Source: Microbacterium sufflavum
Lineage (GTDB): Bacteria; Actinomycetota; Actinomycetes; Actinomycetales; Microbacteriaceae
Direction: 5' to 3'
Length of the DNA: 64,000 nucleotides
NCBI RefSeq assembly: GCF_023101165.1
Contig: NZ_CP078076.1
Coordinates: 3,100,001 to 3,164,000, forward strand
Shown here: piece by piece, positions 1 through 8,214 of the stretch
How the letters are laid out: the number at the start of each line of letters is the position of its first letter
Numbering within the stretch: the first letter of the stretch is position 1
The notes under the pieces: generated by a model
Database searches by the model: none
What the model was told of the DNA's origin: nothing
What the model saw: only the letters and a program-made list of their open reading frames with translations
Position numbers and translations under genes: made by a program

Positions 1-558
1 GGTGAGGCAGAGCTGATACGCGACGCCCGCGCGGATCAGGGCGCGGCACCGCTCGATGAGCTCGGCGTACTCCGCGGGGGTGTGCCGGGCCACGGTGGTC
101 TCCGGTGCCGGATCCGGTGGCGCGGCAGCGGGGTCGACCGCCGCGGCGAGGAGCTCATCCGCCCAGGGGTCTGCGCCGGTCCCCACGGGGTCGAGCGCCC
201 ACAGGCGGTGGCGCGCGTGGTCCCAGGCGATCGCGTGGGTCACCCGCATCCAGCCGTCGGGCACCGGGTCGTCCGAGGACACGGGGGCACCGGCGGCCGC
301 GGCACCGCCCTCGTACGCGCACCAGCCGACCCATCCGCCGAGGAACGGAGGAAGCCCGGGCTCGGGTGCGGGGCCGTCCAGCCGTACATCGTCGGGTCGC
401 GGCGACGGCACGCCGACCCCCATCAGGCTCCACCCCTCCGCGGCTCCGTCCCCCGCGTCCAGCCAGAACACGTCGCCCGCTCTGGCGGCGAGCGCGCGGA
501 ACAGCCGCTCGGGGTCGGCCCAGGTCGGCAGGGGTCGGGGGCTCAGGTGCGCGCGCAC
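1..558 (-). CDS. pabB: Chorismate-binding enzyme, aminodeoxychorismate synthase component I-like (5' part)
   Basis: The first 186 codons of a gene that runs off the left edge. The protein has the N-terminal features of the anthranilate/aminodeoxychorismate synthase component I family: a FWLDAGDG strand near residue 32, a GGWVGWCAYE segment near residue 88, and the start of the chorismate-binding domain (EYAELIERCRALIRAG then YQLCLT). Component I with an amidotransferase partner makes 4-amino-4-deoxychorismate for folate; TrpE is the alternative, but the GGWVGW context favours PabB. The GTG start at 558 is forced, because an in-frame stop lies four codons upstream. No Shine-Dalgarno sequence is correctly spaced; a TAGGCT hexamer sits six bases before the GTG, so the transcript may be leaderless. 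The gene is divergent from the DedA gene, 42 bases away. The catalytic domain itself lies outside the window. Confidence 0.78.
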   Translation of the reverse strand, partial: MRAHLSPRPLPTWADPERLFRALAARAGDVFWLDAGDGAAEGWSLMGVGVPSPRPDDVRLDGPAPEPGLPPFLGGWVGWCAYEGGAAAAGAPVSSDDPVPDGWMRVTHAIAWDHARHRLWALDPVGTGADPWADELLAAAVDPAAAPPDPAPETTVARHTPAEYAELIERCRALIRAGVAYQLCLT

Positions 559-600
559 CTTCCCAGCCTAGGTCCGGGGGCCTGCCGATATTCTCAGGGG
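559..600. promoter_or_regulatory. Divergent pabB / DedA promoter region
   Basis: The 42 bases between two divergent GTG starts must hold both promoters. On the minus strand TAGGCT (570-565) ends six bases before the pabB start; on the plus strand TATTCT (589-594) ends six bases before the DedA start. Both distances put transcription start at or next to the start codon, as in leaderless mRNAs. Neither has a convincing -35 box, so this is suggestive only. Confidence 0.35.
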
Positions 601-1272
601 GTGGACGACCTCCTGCTCTGGCTCCTCGACACCGTGCAGTCGATCGATCCGGTCACGCGCACGCTGGTCGCCGGGCTCGCGGTCATGCTGGAGACGAGCA
701 TCCTGATCGGTCTGATCGTGCCGGGCGACACGATCGTGATCATCGCCTCCATGGGCGTCGCGACGCCGTGGGAGGGCGTCGCCATGGGCGCGGCCGTCGT
801 GATCGGCGCCCTGATCGGCGAGAGCATCGGCTTCTGGCTCGGCCGGTGGCTCGGCCCCCACATCCGCTCATCGTGGCTGGGGCGTCGCATCGGCGAGCAG
901 AACTGGGTGCGCGCGGAGAACTACCTCGCCCGCCGCGGCGGAATCGCGATCTTCCTCTCCCGCTTCCTTCCCGTGCTGCACTCCCTGGTGCCGCTGACCG
1001 TCGGGATGAGCGAGTACCCGTATCGCCGCTTCCTGGCATGGACGACGCCCGCGTGCATCATCTGGGCGTCCGCCTACGTCAGCGTCACCTCTCTCGCGGC
1101 GGGGAGCTTCCGTGAGCTCGTGGACCGCGTGCACTTCGCTGGCTACATCTTCGTCGGCGTGATCGCGCTCTTCCTGATCCTGGCGTACCTGGGCAAGCGG
1201 CTCCTGCACCGCCTGGAGGCACGGCATCTGGAGGCCCCGGAGGCGGGGGCGGACGCCGACGTGAAAGACTGA
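601..1272 (+). CDS. DedA family membrane protein
   Basis: A 223-residue integral membrane protein of the DedA (VTT domain) family, linked elsewhere to undecaprenyl-phosphate or phospholipid flipping and membrane homeostasis. Visible hallmarks are LETSILIGLIVPGD near residues 30-43, the glycine-rich GESIGFWLGR segment near 72-81, and RFLPVLHSLVPLTVGMSEY near 118-136. The last motif has His where many DedA proteins have Arg. There are four to five hydrophobic segments, with a final TM near 178-196 and a charged tail. The start is the GTG at 601; an upstream extension of the frame overlaps pabB antisense and has no family similarity. Four bases separate the stop from the next gene, so the two are probably cotranscribed. 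The individual substrate cannot be told from sequence. Confidence 0.88.
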   Translation: MDDLLLWLLDTVQSIDPVTRTLVAGLAVMLETSILIGLIVPGDTIVIIASMGVATPWEGVAMGAAVVIGALIGESIGFWLGRWLGPHIRSSWLGRRIGEQNWVRAENYLARRGGIAIFLSRFLPVLHSLVPLTVGMSEYPYRRFLAWTTPACIIWASAYVSVTSLAAGSFRELVDRVHFAGYIFVGVIALFLILAYLGKRLLHRLEARHLEAPEAGADADVKD

Positions 1273-1276
1273 GGCA

Positions 1277-2302
1277 ATGGCTTCCCCACCCCCGGCGCCC
1301 AGGATCCACTGGTTCGCACGGCTCGAGCACCGCCTCCACGTGTGGCGCGAGGGACGAGCGCGCCGACGCGGCCGCAACGCCACCATCCTCCCCTTCCCCG
1401 GCTACGGCGGTCCCGGGTGGGTGCGCGTGCTGGGGCGGGTGCTCATCGTGCCGCCGCAGCGCAGCAACCGGGACGGTGAGCCGGCGAGCATCCGCGGCTG
1501 GCGCAGCTTCGTCGGCATCCCGGTCGGCTTCGCGTCGGTCAGCGTGCACGTGGCCGACAGCACACACCAGGTCGTCGCTGACCGCGGTGGTGTGATCGAT
1601 GCCGTGATCCGCGCCGACCTCGAACCCGGCTGGCAGACGTTCACGATCACGGTCGAGGGGCAGGAGCCGATCGAGGCGCGGGCGTTCATCGTCGCGGAGG
1701 ACACCCGGTTCGGGGTCGTGTCCGACGTGGACGACACGGTCATGGTCACGGCGCTCCCCCGTCCGTTCATCGCCTTCTGGAACTCGTTCGTCGTGGACGA
1801 GCACGCGCGCATCCCGGTCCCCGGCATGGCCGTGCTCCTCGACCAGCTCCTGCGTCAGCACCCCGGCGCCCCCATGGTGTACCTGTCCACGGGCGCCTGG
1901 AACGTCGCGCCGACGCTCTCCCGGTTCCTCGGTCGGCACCTGTTCCCCGCAGGGTCGCTGCTGCTGACCGACTGGGGCCCGACGCACGACCGCTGGTTCC
2001 GCAGCGGCCGCGAGCACAAGCTCACGAACCTGCGCCGCCTGGCCACCGAATTCCCCGAGGTGAAGTGGCTGCTGATCGGCGACGACGGCCAGCACGACGA
2101 GGCCATCTACACGCAGTTCCAGGAAGAGCACCCCGACTCCGTGGCCGGTGTGGCCATCCGGCGCCTCCTTCCCGCCGAGGCCGTACTCGCCGGTGGGCGC
2201 GCCGAGATGGAGTCGCACGAGGCGGACGCCGCCCCGTGGGTCAGCGCCGAAGACGGCGCCGGGTTGCGCGATCAGCTCGGCGCCGTGGGCATCCTGCACT
2301 GA
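1277..2302 (+). CDS. App1-like phosphatase domain protein (DUF2183)
   Basis: A 341-residue protein with the conserved domain of yeast phosphatidate phosphatase App1 and its bacterial relatives. The N-terminal half (about 40-140) looks like a beta-rich module. The catalytic part starts at SDVDDT (149-154), a HAD-type DxDxT site with D150 and D152 as expected nucleophile and general acid. It continues with LSTGAWN (HAD motif II region) and ends with GDDGQHDEAIY, the acidic motif expected to bind magnesium. The family dephosphorylates phosphatidate or related phosphoesters; the bacterial substrate is generally unknown. There is no signal peptide. It lies four bases after the DedA gene and two before the next gene, suggesting a three-gene unit with a membrane-lipid theme. 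Confidence 0.85.
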   Translation: MASPPPAPRIHWFARLEHRLHVWREGRARRRGRNATILPFPGYGGPGWVRVLGRVLIVPPQRSNRDGEPASIRGWRSFVGIPVGFASVSVHVADSTHQVVADRGGVIDAVIRADLEPGWQTFTITVEGQEPIEARAFIVAEDTRFGVVSDVDDTVMVTALPRPFIAFWNSFVVDEHARIPVPGMAVLLDQLLRQHPGAPMVYLSTGAWNVAPTLSRFLGRHLFPAGSLLLTDWGPTHDRWFRSGREHKLTNLRRLATEFPEVKWLLIGDDGQHDEAIYTQFQEEHPDSVAGVAIRRLLPAEAVLAGGRAEMESHEADAAPWVSAEDGAGLRDQLGAVGILH

Positions 2303-2303
2303 C

Positions 2304-3167
2304 ATGGCCCTGTCGCGCGAGGAGTGGCTCCCGCGGGAGCAGGCGCATCGGGAGCGTGCCGACGCGCTGACCGCCGACCACCGTGCCCGCTTGTCCCGCG
2401 GCGAGAAGCACCCGGTGTGGGACTTCCTCCACACCTATTACGCCTACAAGCCCGCGCAGCTGCGGCGCTGGCACCCCGGTGCGGGGGTCGAGCTACGTGA
2501 CGCCGCCGAGCGTGCCGGGTGGCGCTGGTACTCCCCCGGCGCGACCCCCGACGCGGTGGTTCCCGATGCCGACCGGTACGCGGCCGAGAAGCCCGAGCTG
2601 GCCGCGCTGGTCAAGCGCATGCTGCGTCGCACGGCCTCGCGGCCCGGTCAGTTCGGCTGCTTCGGACTCCACGAGTGGGCGATGGTGTATCGCGCGGACG
2701 AGCACCGTCACCCCGTGCCGCTGCGCCTCGGGAAGGACGGCACCGACGCGGTCGTGGAGTCGCACGACCTGCGGTGCACCCACTTCGACGCGTTCCGGTT
2801 CTTCACCCCGCAGGCCGTGCCACGCAACCGGACGACGCTCAGCAGGGACGGGCAGCCCCAGGTCGAGCAGCCGGGGTGCCTGCACGCCGGCATGGACCTG
2901 TACCGCTGGGCCATGAAGCTCGGGCCGCTCGTGCCCGGTGAGCTGCTGCTCGACACCTATGAGCTGGCGAGGGACATCCGCCTGCTGGACATGCAGGCCG
3001 CGCCCTACGACCTGGCCGCCTGGGACGTGGAGCCCGTGCGCATCGAGACGCCGGAGGGCAAGGCCGAGTACGTGCGACGACAGCGCGGCTTCGCGGAGCG
3101 GGGGGCGGTGCTGCGCGCGGCTCTGCTCCGCGCCTGGCTCGGCTCGGACGCACGCGCCGTCGCCTGA
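2304..3167 (+). CDS. 3-methyladenine DNA glycosylase-like conserved protein
   Basis: A 287-residue soluble protein of an actinobacterial family usually labelled 3-methyladenine DNA glycosylase. The recognisable stretch is HPVWDFLHTYYAYKPAQL followed by RRWHPGAG near residues 35-60, with FGCFGLHEWAMVY near 116-128 and a conserved DLRCTHFDAFRFF segment. I recognise the family pattern but see no helix-hairpin-helix or other glycosylase fold signature, so the enzymatic name rests on naming convention rather than visible catalytic residues. The ATG at 2304 follows the upstream stop by one base, so translation is probably coupled. The next gene is convergent, its stop 15 bases beyond this one. Confidence 0.65.
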   Translation: MALSREEWLPREQAHRERADALTADHRARLSRGEKHPVWDFLHTYYAYKPAQLRRWHPGAGVELRDAAERAGWRWYSPGATPDAVVPDADRYAAEKPELAALVKRMLRRTASRPGQFGCFGLHEWAMVYRADEHRHPVPLRLGKDGTDAVVESHDLRCTHFDAFRFFTPQAVPRNRTTLSRDGQPQVEQPGCLHAGMDLYRWAMKLGPLVPGELLLDTYELARDIRLLDMQAAPYDLAAWDVEPVRIETPEGKAEYVRRQRGFAERGAVLRAALLRAWLGSDARAVA

Positions 3168-3182
3168 GCCGTCGCTTCCGCC

Positions 3183-4469
3183 TCAGCCCGCCGGGGTGCA
3201 GGTGTCGCAGACTCCCCAGGTCGCGGTGGATCCCGCGAGCTGCATCCGCAGGGCCAGTACTCGCGTCGCGGCGTCCGCCAGCCGCTCCGCGGGCAGGGTG
3301 CCCGCGTCGACCGCCGCCGCGATGCCCGCGGCCATGCGTCCGGCGGTCTGCGCGTCGGAGCCGGCGACCATGAGCACCAGGTCGTTGCCCGCCGCGACCG
3401 CCGCCACCCCGTTCGCCACCGGATCGGCGTAGGCGGGGTCGCCCGACGACAGCAGCATCCCGAGGTCGTCCGTCACCGAGACACCGTCGAAGCCGAGCTC
3501 GTCACGGGCGAGCGTGTGCCACGTCGCGGACAGGGAGGCGGGCAGCGGGTCGACGGCGGTGTAGGCGAGATGCCCGTACATGAGGAGGGAGGCTCCCGCG
3601 TCGATGCCCGCGGCGAAGGGCACCGCGTCCGTCGTCTTCCACTCCTCCAGGCTCCGTCCGGTGGTCGGGATCGCGTGGTGCGAGTCGCCCGGAGCCGCAC
3701 CGTGGCCGGGGAAGTGCTTGAGTGCGGAGGCGACGAACGGCTGCTGCGCCGAGGTGGCCGCCGCGACGCGCTCGGCCGCCCCGGACGGGTCGGCGCCGAG
3801 GGCCCGCCCGAAGATGAACGAGCCGCTGTCGGCGGTGACGTCTGCGACCGTGCCGAAGTTCACCGTGATGCCCGCACGGGCCACCAGTGCACCGCGGGCG
3901 GCGAACGCGGCCGACGTGTCGGCGACCGGACGGTCCTTGAGGGTCGTCGAGGCGGGGAACACGTCCCCGTCGAGCCGGGAGACCAGGCCGCCCTCCTGGT
4001 CCACCGCGATCAGCGGAGGCAGCGTCGGGTCCACCGCGAGAGCATCCGTGAGCGCGTGCAGCTCGGCGTCGGTGCCAGGGATGTTCGCCCCCATCAGGAT
4101 GAACCCGCCGAACCCGGCCTGCATGTAGGCGGCCAGCGCTGCCGGGTCGGTGCCGCCGATGTGTCCCATCACGATGGAGGCCGCCTGCTGCGCCACGGGC
4201 AGGTCGGCGACCGCGGCGGCGGCGCGTTCGCGGAGATACGCGGTGTCGGCGGCGTCCACCGTGGCGTCGGCGCTCCCGGCATCGTCGGTGGGCGCGGGAG
4301 TCTCCCCCGCGGTGGTCGCGGCAGCGGCAGGCGCGGGAGGGGCGGTCGACGTCGCTGCGGTCGATGTCGCAGCGGGCAGCGGCGGCGCGGCGGCGGGCGG
4401 CGCACAGAGGGCGAGCGCCAGCGCGGCGAGCACACCGACCGTGCGCCGTCGCGCGGGCCTCAGGGGCAC
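3183..4469 (-). CDS. Secreted glycoside hydrolase family 3 protein, beta-N-acetylhexosaminidase-like
   Basis: A 428-residue exported GH3 enzyme related to NagZ-type beta-N-acetylglucosaminidases. A basic N-terminus (RPARRRT) and a hydrophobic core (about 10-22) form a signal peptide; ALALC has a poor lipobox because Leu precedes Cys, so lipidation is doubtful. A low-complexity Ala/Thr/Pro linker (25-70) leads to the catalytic domain: KHFPGHG at 251-257, the NagZ-type Asp-Ser-His at 262-264, and SVTDDLGM at 331-338 carrying the expected aspartate nucleophile. An extracellular NagZ-like enzyme would release GlcNAc from cell-wall glycan fragments. The GTG at 4469 has GGAGG seven bases upstream; longer in-frame starts would read into the next gene. 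It lies 19 bases after the Rossmann-fold gene and is probably cotranscribed. Confidence 0.85.
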   Translation of the reverse strand: MPLRPARRRTVGVLAALALALCAPPAAAPPLPAATSTAATSTAPPAPAAAATTAGETPAPTDDAGSADATVDAADTAYLRERAAAAVADLPVAQQAASIVMGHIGGTDPAALAAYMQAGFGGFILMGANIPGTDAELHALTDALAVDPTLPPLIAVDQEGGLVSRLDGDVFPASTTLKDRPVADTSAAFAARGALVARAGITVNFGTVADVTADSGSFIFGRALGADPSGAAERVAAATSAQQPFVASALKHFPGHGAAPGDSHHAIPTTGRSLEEWKTTDAVPFAAGIDAGASLLMYGHLAYTAVDPLPASLSATWHTLARDELGFDGVSVTDDLGMLLSSGDPAYADPVANGVAAVAAGNDLVLMVAGSDAQTAGRMAAGIAAAVDAGTLPAERLADAATRVLALRMQLAGSTATWGVCDTCTPAG

Positions 4470-4488
4470 GTCGGGGCCTCCGCCACGG

Positions 4489-5145
4489 TCAGCCCGCGAG
4501 GGCCTCGGCGATCGGGAGCGAGGAGTCCGCGTCGCCGTTGCCGAAGCGGATCGTGCGGCCGACGGTCGCCGGATTCTGCAGTGCCTCGACGATGACGGCC
4601 GCGACGTCGGCGCGCGAGACCTCTCCCCGGTCTTCGGGGTCGATCTGGATGCGTCCGGTCGGCTCGTCGAACGTGAGACCGCCCGGTCCGAGGATCGTCC
4701 CGGCGAGGTTCGAGCCGCGGAGGTGCTCGTCGGCGGCCCACTTCGCGTCGGCGTACGCGAAGAACGGGTCGTCCTGCGGGATCCCGTGCTCCGCGGTGGA
4801 GCCGATCCAGGACACCAGGACGTAGCGCTCGACGCCGGCACGCTCGGCGGCGTCCATCGACCGCTCCGCCGCGTCGCGATCGACAGCGTAGGTGCGCTTC
4901 GGGTCACCGCCGCCCGCGCCGGCCGACCACACCACGGCGTCGTGCCCGCGGATGATCTCGGCGAGGGCGTCGACGTCGAGCTGTTCGATATCGGCCACCA
5001 GGGCGGTGGCCCCCGTGGCCTCCACGTCGGCGACGTGGTCGGGATTGCGGATCACGCTGGTGACCTCGTCGCCGCGGGCGACGAGCAGCGGGGCGAGCAG
5101 GAGGGCGATGCGGCCATGGCCGCCGAAGACGAGGACGCGCGACAT
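4489..5145 (-). CDS. NAD(P)-binding atypical SDR family protein
   Basis: A 218-residue single-domain Rossmann protein. The N-terminal VLVFGGHGRIA (4-14) is an NAD(P)-binding glycine motif of the atypical SDR type, where GxxGxxG replaces the classical TGxxxGxG. VSWIGS and the ADAKWAADE helix occupy the positions of the SDR catalytic region, with Lys in the ADAKW turn but no clear Tyr-x-x-x-Lys. Homologues are annotated NAD-dependent epimerase or NmrA-like; substrates are unknown. It could be an oxidoreductase or a redox-sensing protein. No signal or membrane segment is present. Confidence 0.8.
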   Translation of the reverse strand: MSRVLVFGGHGRIALLLAPLLVARGDEVTSVIRNPDHVADVEATGATALVADIEQLDVDALAEIIRGHDAVVWSAGAGGGDPKRTYAVDRDAAERSMDAAERAGVERYVLVSWIGSTAEHGIPQDDPFFAYADAKWAADEHLRGSNLAGTILGPGGLTFDEPTGRIQIDPEDRGEVSRADVAAVIVEALQNPATVGRTIRFGNGDADSSLPIAEALAG

Positions 5146-5173
5146 GCTTCCACCCTACGCGCCGGGTCCGACG

Positions 5174-5701
5174 TCAGCGCGGGGTCTGCGCGCTGTCGAT
5201 CACGAACGCCTGCGGGTGGTCGGGCAGGTAGCGCACCACGACCGGGGCGCCGCTCGGCAGGTACGCGTCGCGGTCGGGGTAGACCGCCGGGGTGAAGAAG
5301 TTGCTCTCCAGCGTGTACTCCACGCCCTCCGCGGTGGTGAACGTAACCCAGTCCCCGTCGATCGTGGCCGTCGTTGGTCGCCCGTTGTCGTAGATGTACG
5401 CGCGCGTGACAGGCACGCCGGTCAGGCTCAGGATGCCGATCACGAGCGACCCGAGCATCACGAAGGCGAGCACCCGGAACACGATCCGCACGATCGTCCC
5501 GCCGATCCCGGCCCGCGGGCGGGTGTCGAGCGGCAGCAGCCCCTCCCGCTCGCGGATGGCCCGCAGCGACCCACCCGGTGTGGCTCCTCTGGCCGACACG
5601 GCGAAGAGCCCGAGGATCGAGAAGCCGGCGATGAACACCATGGCGTAGCCGTGCGACGCGGGGAAGTTGACGAGCCACATGAGGGTGTCGAGCGGGTTCA
5701 T
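5174..5701 (-). CDS. Membrane protein with DUF3592-like extracytoplasmic domain
   Basis: A 175-residue protein with a hydrophobic segment near 5-35, a second TM near 68-95, and a soluble C-terminal domain carrying YIYDNGRPTTATIDG and YTLESNFF segments that end in VVVRYLPDHPQAFVID. The alternation of a short beta domain with a VRYLPDHP-type close resembles DUF3592 proteins, but I cannot confirm the family. The ATG at 5701 overlaps the stop of the upstream gene by four bases (ATGA), so the two are translationally coupled and probably form a membrane complex. A longer in-frame start would read deep into the partner gene. Function unknown. Confidence 0.72.
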   Translation of the reverse strand: MNPLDTLMWLVNFPASHGYAMVFIAGFSILGLFAVSARGATPGGSLRAIREREGLLPLDTRPRAGIGGTIVRIVFRVLAFVMLGSLVIGILSLTGVPVTRAYIYDNGRPTTATIDGDWVTFTTAEGVEYTLESNFFTPAVYPDRDAYLPSGAPVVVRYLPDHPQAFVIDSAQTPR

Positions 5702-6489
5702 CGCGTCGCCTCCTTCTCGATCGTGACCGCCACCGTGTGCGGATCCTCCCGCCGGTAGTACGCCCAGATCGGCGCGCCCACCTGCAGCCGCGACACCGCC
5801 TGGGGATACACGAACACCGTGGTGTCGGCCTCCCAGGTCGCCGCCCCCTCCGGTGCCACCAGCACCTTCAGCGCGAGCTCGCTCTGCCCCTCCCTGCGGC
5901 GTCCGGTCGGGCGCACCTCGAGCACCGACGCGGGCACCGCGGTGCCCGTGGTCCTGGCTCGCACCTGGGCGGGGTCGATGAGCCCGCGGTCGATGCGCCA
6001 CTGCAGCATCGCCTCTCGCACGGTCGGGTCGCTGAGGTCGGCGAGCTGCACCGTGTCGTGGTCGGTCGTGCTGTACCGCACCGGCACGGGCTGCCCGACC
6101 TGGAGTCCCGCGGAGTCGGAGGGGTCGATGAGCATCCGCAGCTGTCCGATGAAGTCGTCGCCCTCAGCGGGGCTCACGCGCAGGAAGAGGTCGTACTGCG
6201 GCACGTCGTTGATCGTGACGCCCGTGCGGGAGAGCTCGACGATCGTGCCGACGCCGATCCGGGTCTCGCCGCGGAGCTTCGTGCGGCGGCCGAACCCCGT
6301 CATCGTGCCGCCGAACGTGAGGAGCAGCCCCCAGGCGACGCCGATCAGGATCGGGCCGCCCAGGGTGTCCTCGCCCGCGAACGGGAGGATCGAGTGGCGC
6401 TGATCGACGCCGAACAGTCCCTCGCCCACCCAGATCGCCAGCCAGGCCGTGAGCAGGAGCCAGACGACCGTGAGGATGATGCGCAGCAT
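5698..6489 (-). CDS. Membrane protein with repeated DUF3592-like domains
   Basis: A 263-residue protein with two N-terminal TM segments (about 4-24 and 45-65) and a large soluble part. The soluble part contains two similar beta-rich stretches, one around VGTIVELSRTGVTIND...YDLFLRV and one around ASVLEVRPTG...ELALKVLV, each ending in a motif like VPVRYSTTDH or APIWAYYRREDP. This suggests an internal duplication of the module seen once in the coupled downstream protein. No catalytic motif is recognisable. Conserved pairs of this kind may act as envelope proteins. Function unknown. Confidence 0.72.
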   Translation of the reverse strand: MLRIILTVVWLLLTAWLAIWVGEGLFGVDQRHSILPFAGEDTLGGPILIGVAWGLLLTFGGTMTGFGRRTKLRGETRIGVGTIVELSRTGVTINDVPQYDLFLRVSPAEGDDFIGQLRMLIDPSDSAGLQVGQPVPVRYSTTDHDTVQLADLSDPTVREAMLQWRIDRGLIDPAQVRARTTGTAVPASVLEVRPTGRRREGQSELALKVLVAPEGAATWEADTTVFVYPQAVSRLQVGAPIWAYYRREDPHTVAVTIEKEATR

Positions 6490-6537
6490 GGTCTTCAGCG
6501 TATCGAGAAGCCCGGCCGCACTCCGGCTGACGCGCCC

Positions 6538-7608
6538 TCAGCCGGTCGAGACGGGAACGGCGGCGGCGGCCAGCGCCCGCTGCACGCCCTTCGCGGCCGA
6601 GCGCCCCGCACGGTTCGCGCCGATCGTGCTGGCCGAGGGCCCGTACCCCACGAGCTGTACGCGCGGATCGGCGACCGCGGTCGTACCGCGGCCGTGGCGG
6701 TCGAGCTGGATGCCGCCCGCGGCGCTGCGGAGGTGCAGCGGCGCCAGGTGCCCGATCGCCGGCCGGAACCCGGTGGCCCAGAGGATCACGTCGACCCGTT
6801 CGAACGACCCGTCGGCCCAGCGCACCCCGTCGGGCTCGATGCGTGCGAACAGCGGCCGAGGGTCCGCATAGGCGCCGAGGCGCTCGGCCTCGCGCTCCTG
6901 CGGACGCAGCATCAGCCCGGTCACACTGACGACGCTCCGCGGTGGGAGCCCGGCCGCGACGCGCTGCTCGACGAGCGCGACCGCCGCGGCCCCCGCCTCA
7001 GGGGTGAAGTCGTCGCTGCGCCAGACGGGCGGTCGCCGCGTGACCCACAGCGTCTCGGTGATCGGGGCGAGGGCGCCGAGGAACTGCACCGCGGACGCGC
7101 CCGCGCCCACGACGAGCACCCGGCGGCCTCGGAAGTGCTCCGACCCCGGGTAGTCGACCGTGTGCAGCTGTTCACCGAGGAAGGTCTCCATGCCGGGCAC
7201 GTGCGGCACGAACGGGTGGGTCCAGGTGCCGGTCGCGTTCACGAGCGTGCGGCTCGTCCACTCCCCCTCCGGTGCCTGCACCACGAGCAGCCCGTCGTGG
7301 TCGTCCACGCGGCGCACGTGTACAGGGCGCCGAACGGGGAGGTCGTGTGCGCGCTCGTAGGCCGCGAAGTACTCCGGCACCGCTTCGTTGGCTCGACGTC
7401 GGTCGCGCGCGGGCGGGGTGTCGCCCGGCAGTTCGGCGACGCCGTGCACGTCGCTCATGGTCAGCGCGTCCCAGCGGTGCTGCCAGGCGCCGCCCGGTCG
7501 CTCGTCGGCGTCGAGCACCACGTGCGGGATCCCGAGCCGGGTCAGGTGGTACGACGCCGAGAGGCCGGCCTGCCCTGCACCGATCACCAGACTGTCGAGA
7601 ATGCTCAC
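6538..7608 (-). CDS. FAD-dependent NAD(P)H oxidoreductase, flavin monooxygenase-like
   Basis: A 356-residue two-dinucleotide flavoprotein. The FAD Rossmann motif is VIGAGQAGL at 8-16, followed by an ERPGGAWQHRW segment that matches the FMO/CzcO-like pattern (GG.W). A second Rossmann motif, VVGAGASAVQ in the middle of the protein, should bind NADPH. A later ILWATGFRPA segment is the conserved ATG motif of this group. Such enzymes oxidise substrates with flavin hydroperoxide or act as simple reductases; the substrate is not predictable. It is monocistronic by position, 48 bases before the membrane-protein pair and 134 bases from the divergent tRNA gene. Confidence 0.82.
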   Translation of the reverse strand: MSILDSLVIGAGQAGLSASYHLTRLGIPHVVLDADERPGGAWQHRWDALTMSDVHGVAELPGDTPPARDRRRANEAVPEYFAAYERAHDLPVRRPVHVRRVDDHDGLLVVQAPEGEWTSRTLVNATGTWTHPFVPHVPGMETFLGEQLHTVDYPGSEHFRGRRVLVVGAGASAVQFLGALAPITETLWVTRRPPVWRSDDFTPEAGAAAVALVEQRVAAGLPPRSVVSVTGLMLRPQEREAERLGAYADPRPLFARIEPDGVRWADGSFERVDVILWATGFRPAIGHLAPLHLRSAAGGIQLDRHGRGTTAVADPRVQLVGYGPSASTIGANRAGRSAAKGVQRALAAAAVPVSTG

Positions 7609-7676
7609 GCTGTCAGGAACGCCCGGAGAGCCGCGCTTGTTCCACCCCGGCGACGCGCCCGGGCTGCCCGCCCCGA

Positions 7677-7704
7677 TTGGTGCCGGTGTCGCTTCGTGTA
7701 GTAC
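7677..7704 (+). promoter_or_regulatory. Candidate promoter of tRNA-Ala
   Basis: TTGGTG (7677-7682) and TAGTAC (7699-7704) are spaced by 16 bases and lie about 40 bases before the tRNA 5' end. The -35 matches the TTG core; the -10 matches weakly. Placement upstream of a monocistronic stable RNA gene is the main support. Confidence 0.4.
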
Positions 7705-7742
7705 GCTGTTCGAGTTGCTCCGGCAGATGAGGAGCGGCTTCT

Positions 7743-7818
7743 GGGCCTGTGGCGCAGCTGGTAGCGCACCTGCATGGCATGCAGGGGGTCAGGGGTTCGA
7801 GTCCCCTCAGGTCCACCA
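7743..7818 (+). tRNA. tRNA-Ala (anticodon GGC)
   Basis: A 76-base cloverleaf. The acceptor stem GGGCCTG pairs with CAGGTCC and contains the G3:U70 wobble, the identity element for alanyl-tRNA synthetase. The anticodon arm CCTGC/GCAGG encloses a seven-base loop with anticodon GGC. The T arm AGGGG/CCCCT encloses TTCGAGT, and CCA is encoded. A strong hairpin follows at once. Antisense open frames across this locus are artefacts. Confidence 0.97.
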
Positions 7819-7821
7819 GAG

Positions 7822-7850
7822 AATCCCGCGAGAGATCGCGGGATTTCTTC
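7822..7850 (+). terminator. Terminator of tRNA-Ala
   Basis: A perfect 10-bp stem (7822-7831 with 7836-7845) closes a GAGA tetraloop and is followed by a T-rich run (TTTCTTCG). It begins four bases after the tRNA CCA end, a typical intrinsic terminator position. Confidence 0.85.
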
Positions 7851-7964
7851 GTTTCCGGTGAGGTTGTGCATCGGGCTAGCGCCGCCGAGCGCGAGCGTCA
7901 ACCGTCTCCCGATGCCCGTCGCGCCGTCGTAGACAGGACGCATCCGCCGACGAAAGGATGCCCC

Positions 7965-8150
7965 ATGTCCAACCCGACTCCCCCGATCCCGCCCGTCCCG
8001 CCGTTCGCCGAGGGTGACGCGGAAGACGTGCCCACGCGCGAGGTCGACGGCGAACGCGTGCTCGACGAGGATGCCGACGACGCACAGATCGACAGCGCCG
8101 AGGCCGACCGCGCCGCCACGACGGCGGACGTCGACGGCGACGACGCCTGA
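7965..8150 (+). CDS. Small acidic, probably disordered protein
   Basis: A 61-residue protein with a proline-rich start (PTPPIPPVPPF) and an acidic remainder rich in Asp, Glu and Ala (EDADDAQIDSAEADRA). Such composition suggests an intrinsically disordered protein; no domain is recognisable. The ATG at 7965 has AAAGGA seven to eight bases upstream, and the frame ends just before a strong hairpin, so it has its own signals at both ends. I recognise the type as common in Microbacteriaceae but know no function. Confidence 0.68.
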   Translation: MSNPTPPIPPVPPFAEGDAEDVPTREVDGERVLDEDADDAQIDSAEADRAATTADVDGDDA

Positions 8151-8160
8151 CCGCCGGACG

Positions 8161-8200
8161 AGAGAAGGGCACCGCCTCGACCGAGGTGGTGCCCTTCTCT
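8161..8200. terminator. Bidirectional terminator between convergent genes
   Basis: AGAGAAGGGCACC (8161-8173) pairs perfectly with 8188-8200, and an inner CCTCG/CGAGG extension closes the loop. It sits 10 bases after the small acidic gene and 15 bases from the stop of the convergent 94-residue gene, so it can serve both. There is no long T tract, as is common in high-GC actinobacteria. Confidence 0.78.
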
Positions 8201-8214
8201 CCGCGCTGCGGCGC

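Noticed and set aside
7605..7943. Minus-strand open frame across the tRNA-Ala gene
   Set aside because: It is the antisense of the tRNA and its terminator; proteins with this ending are a known annotation artefact.
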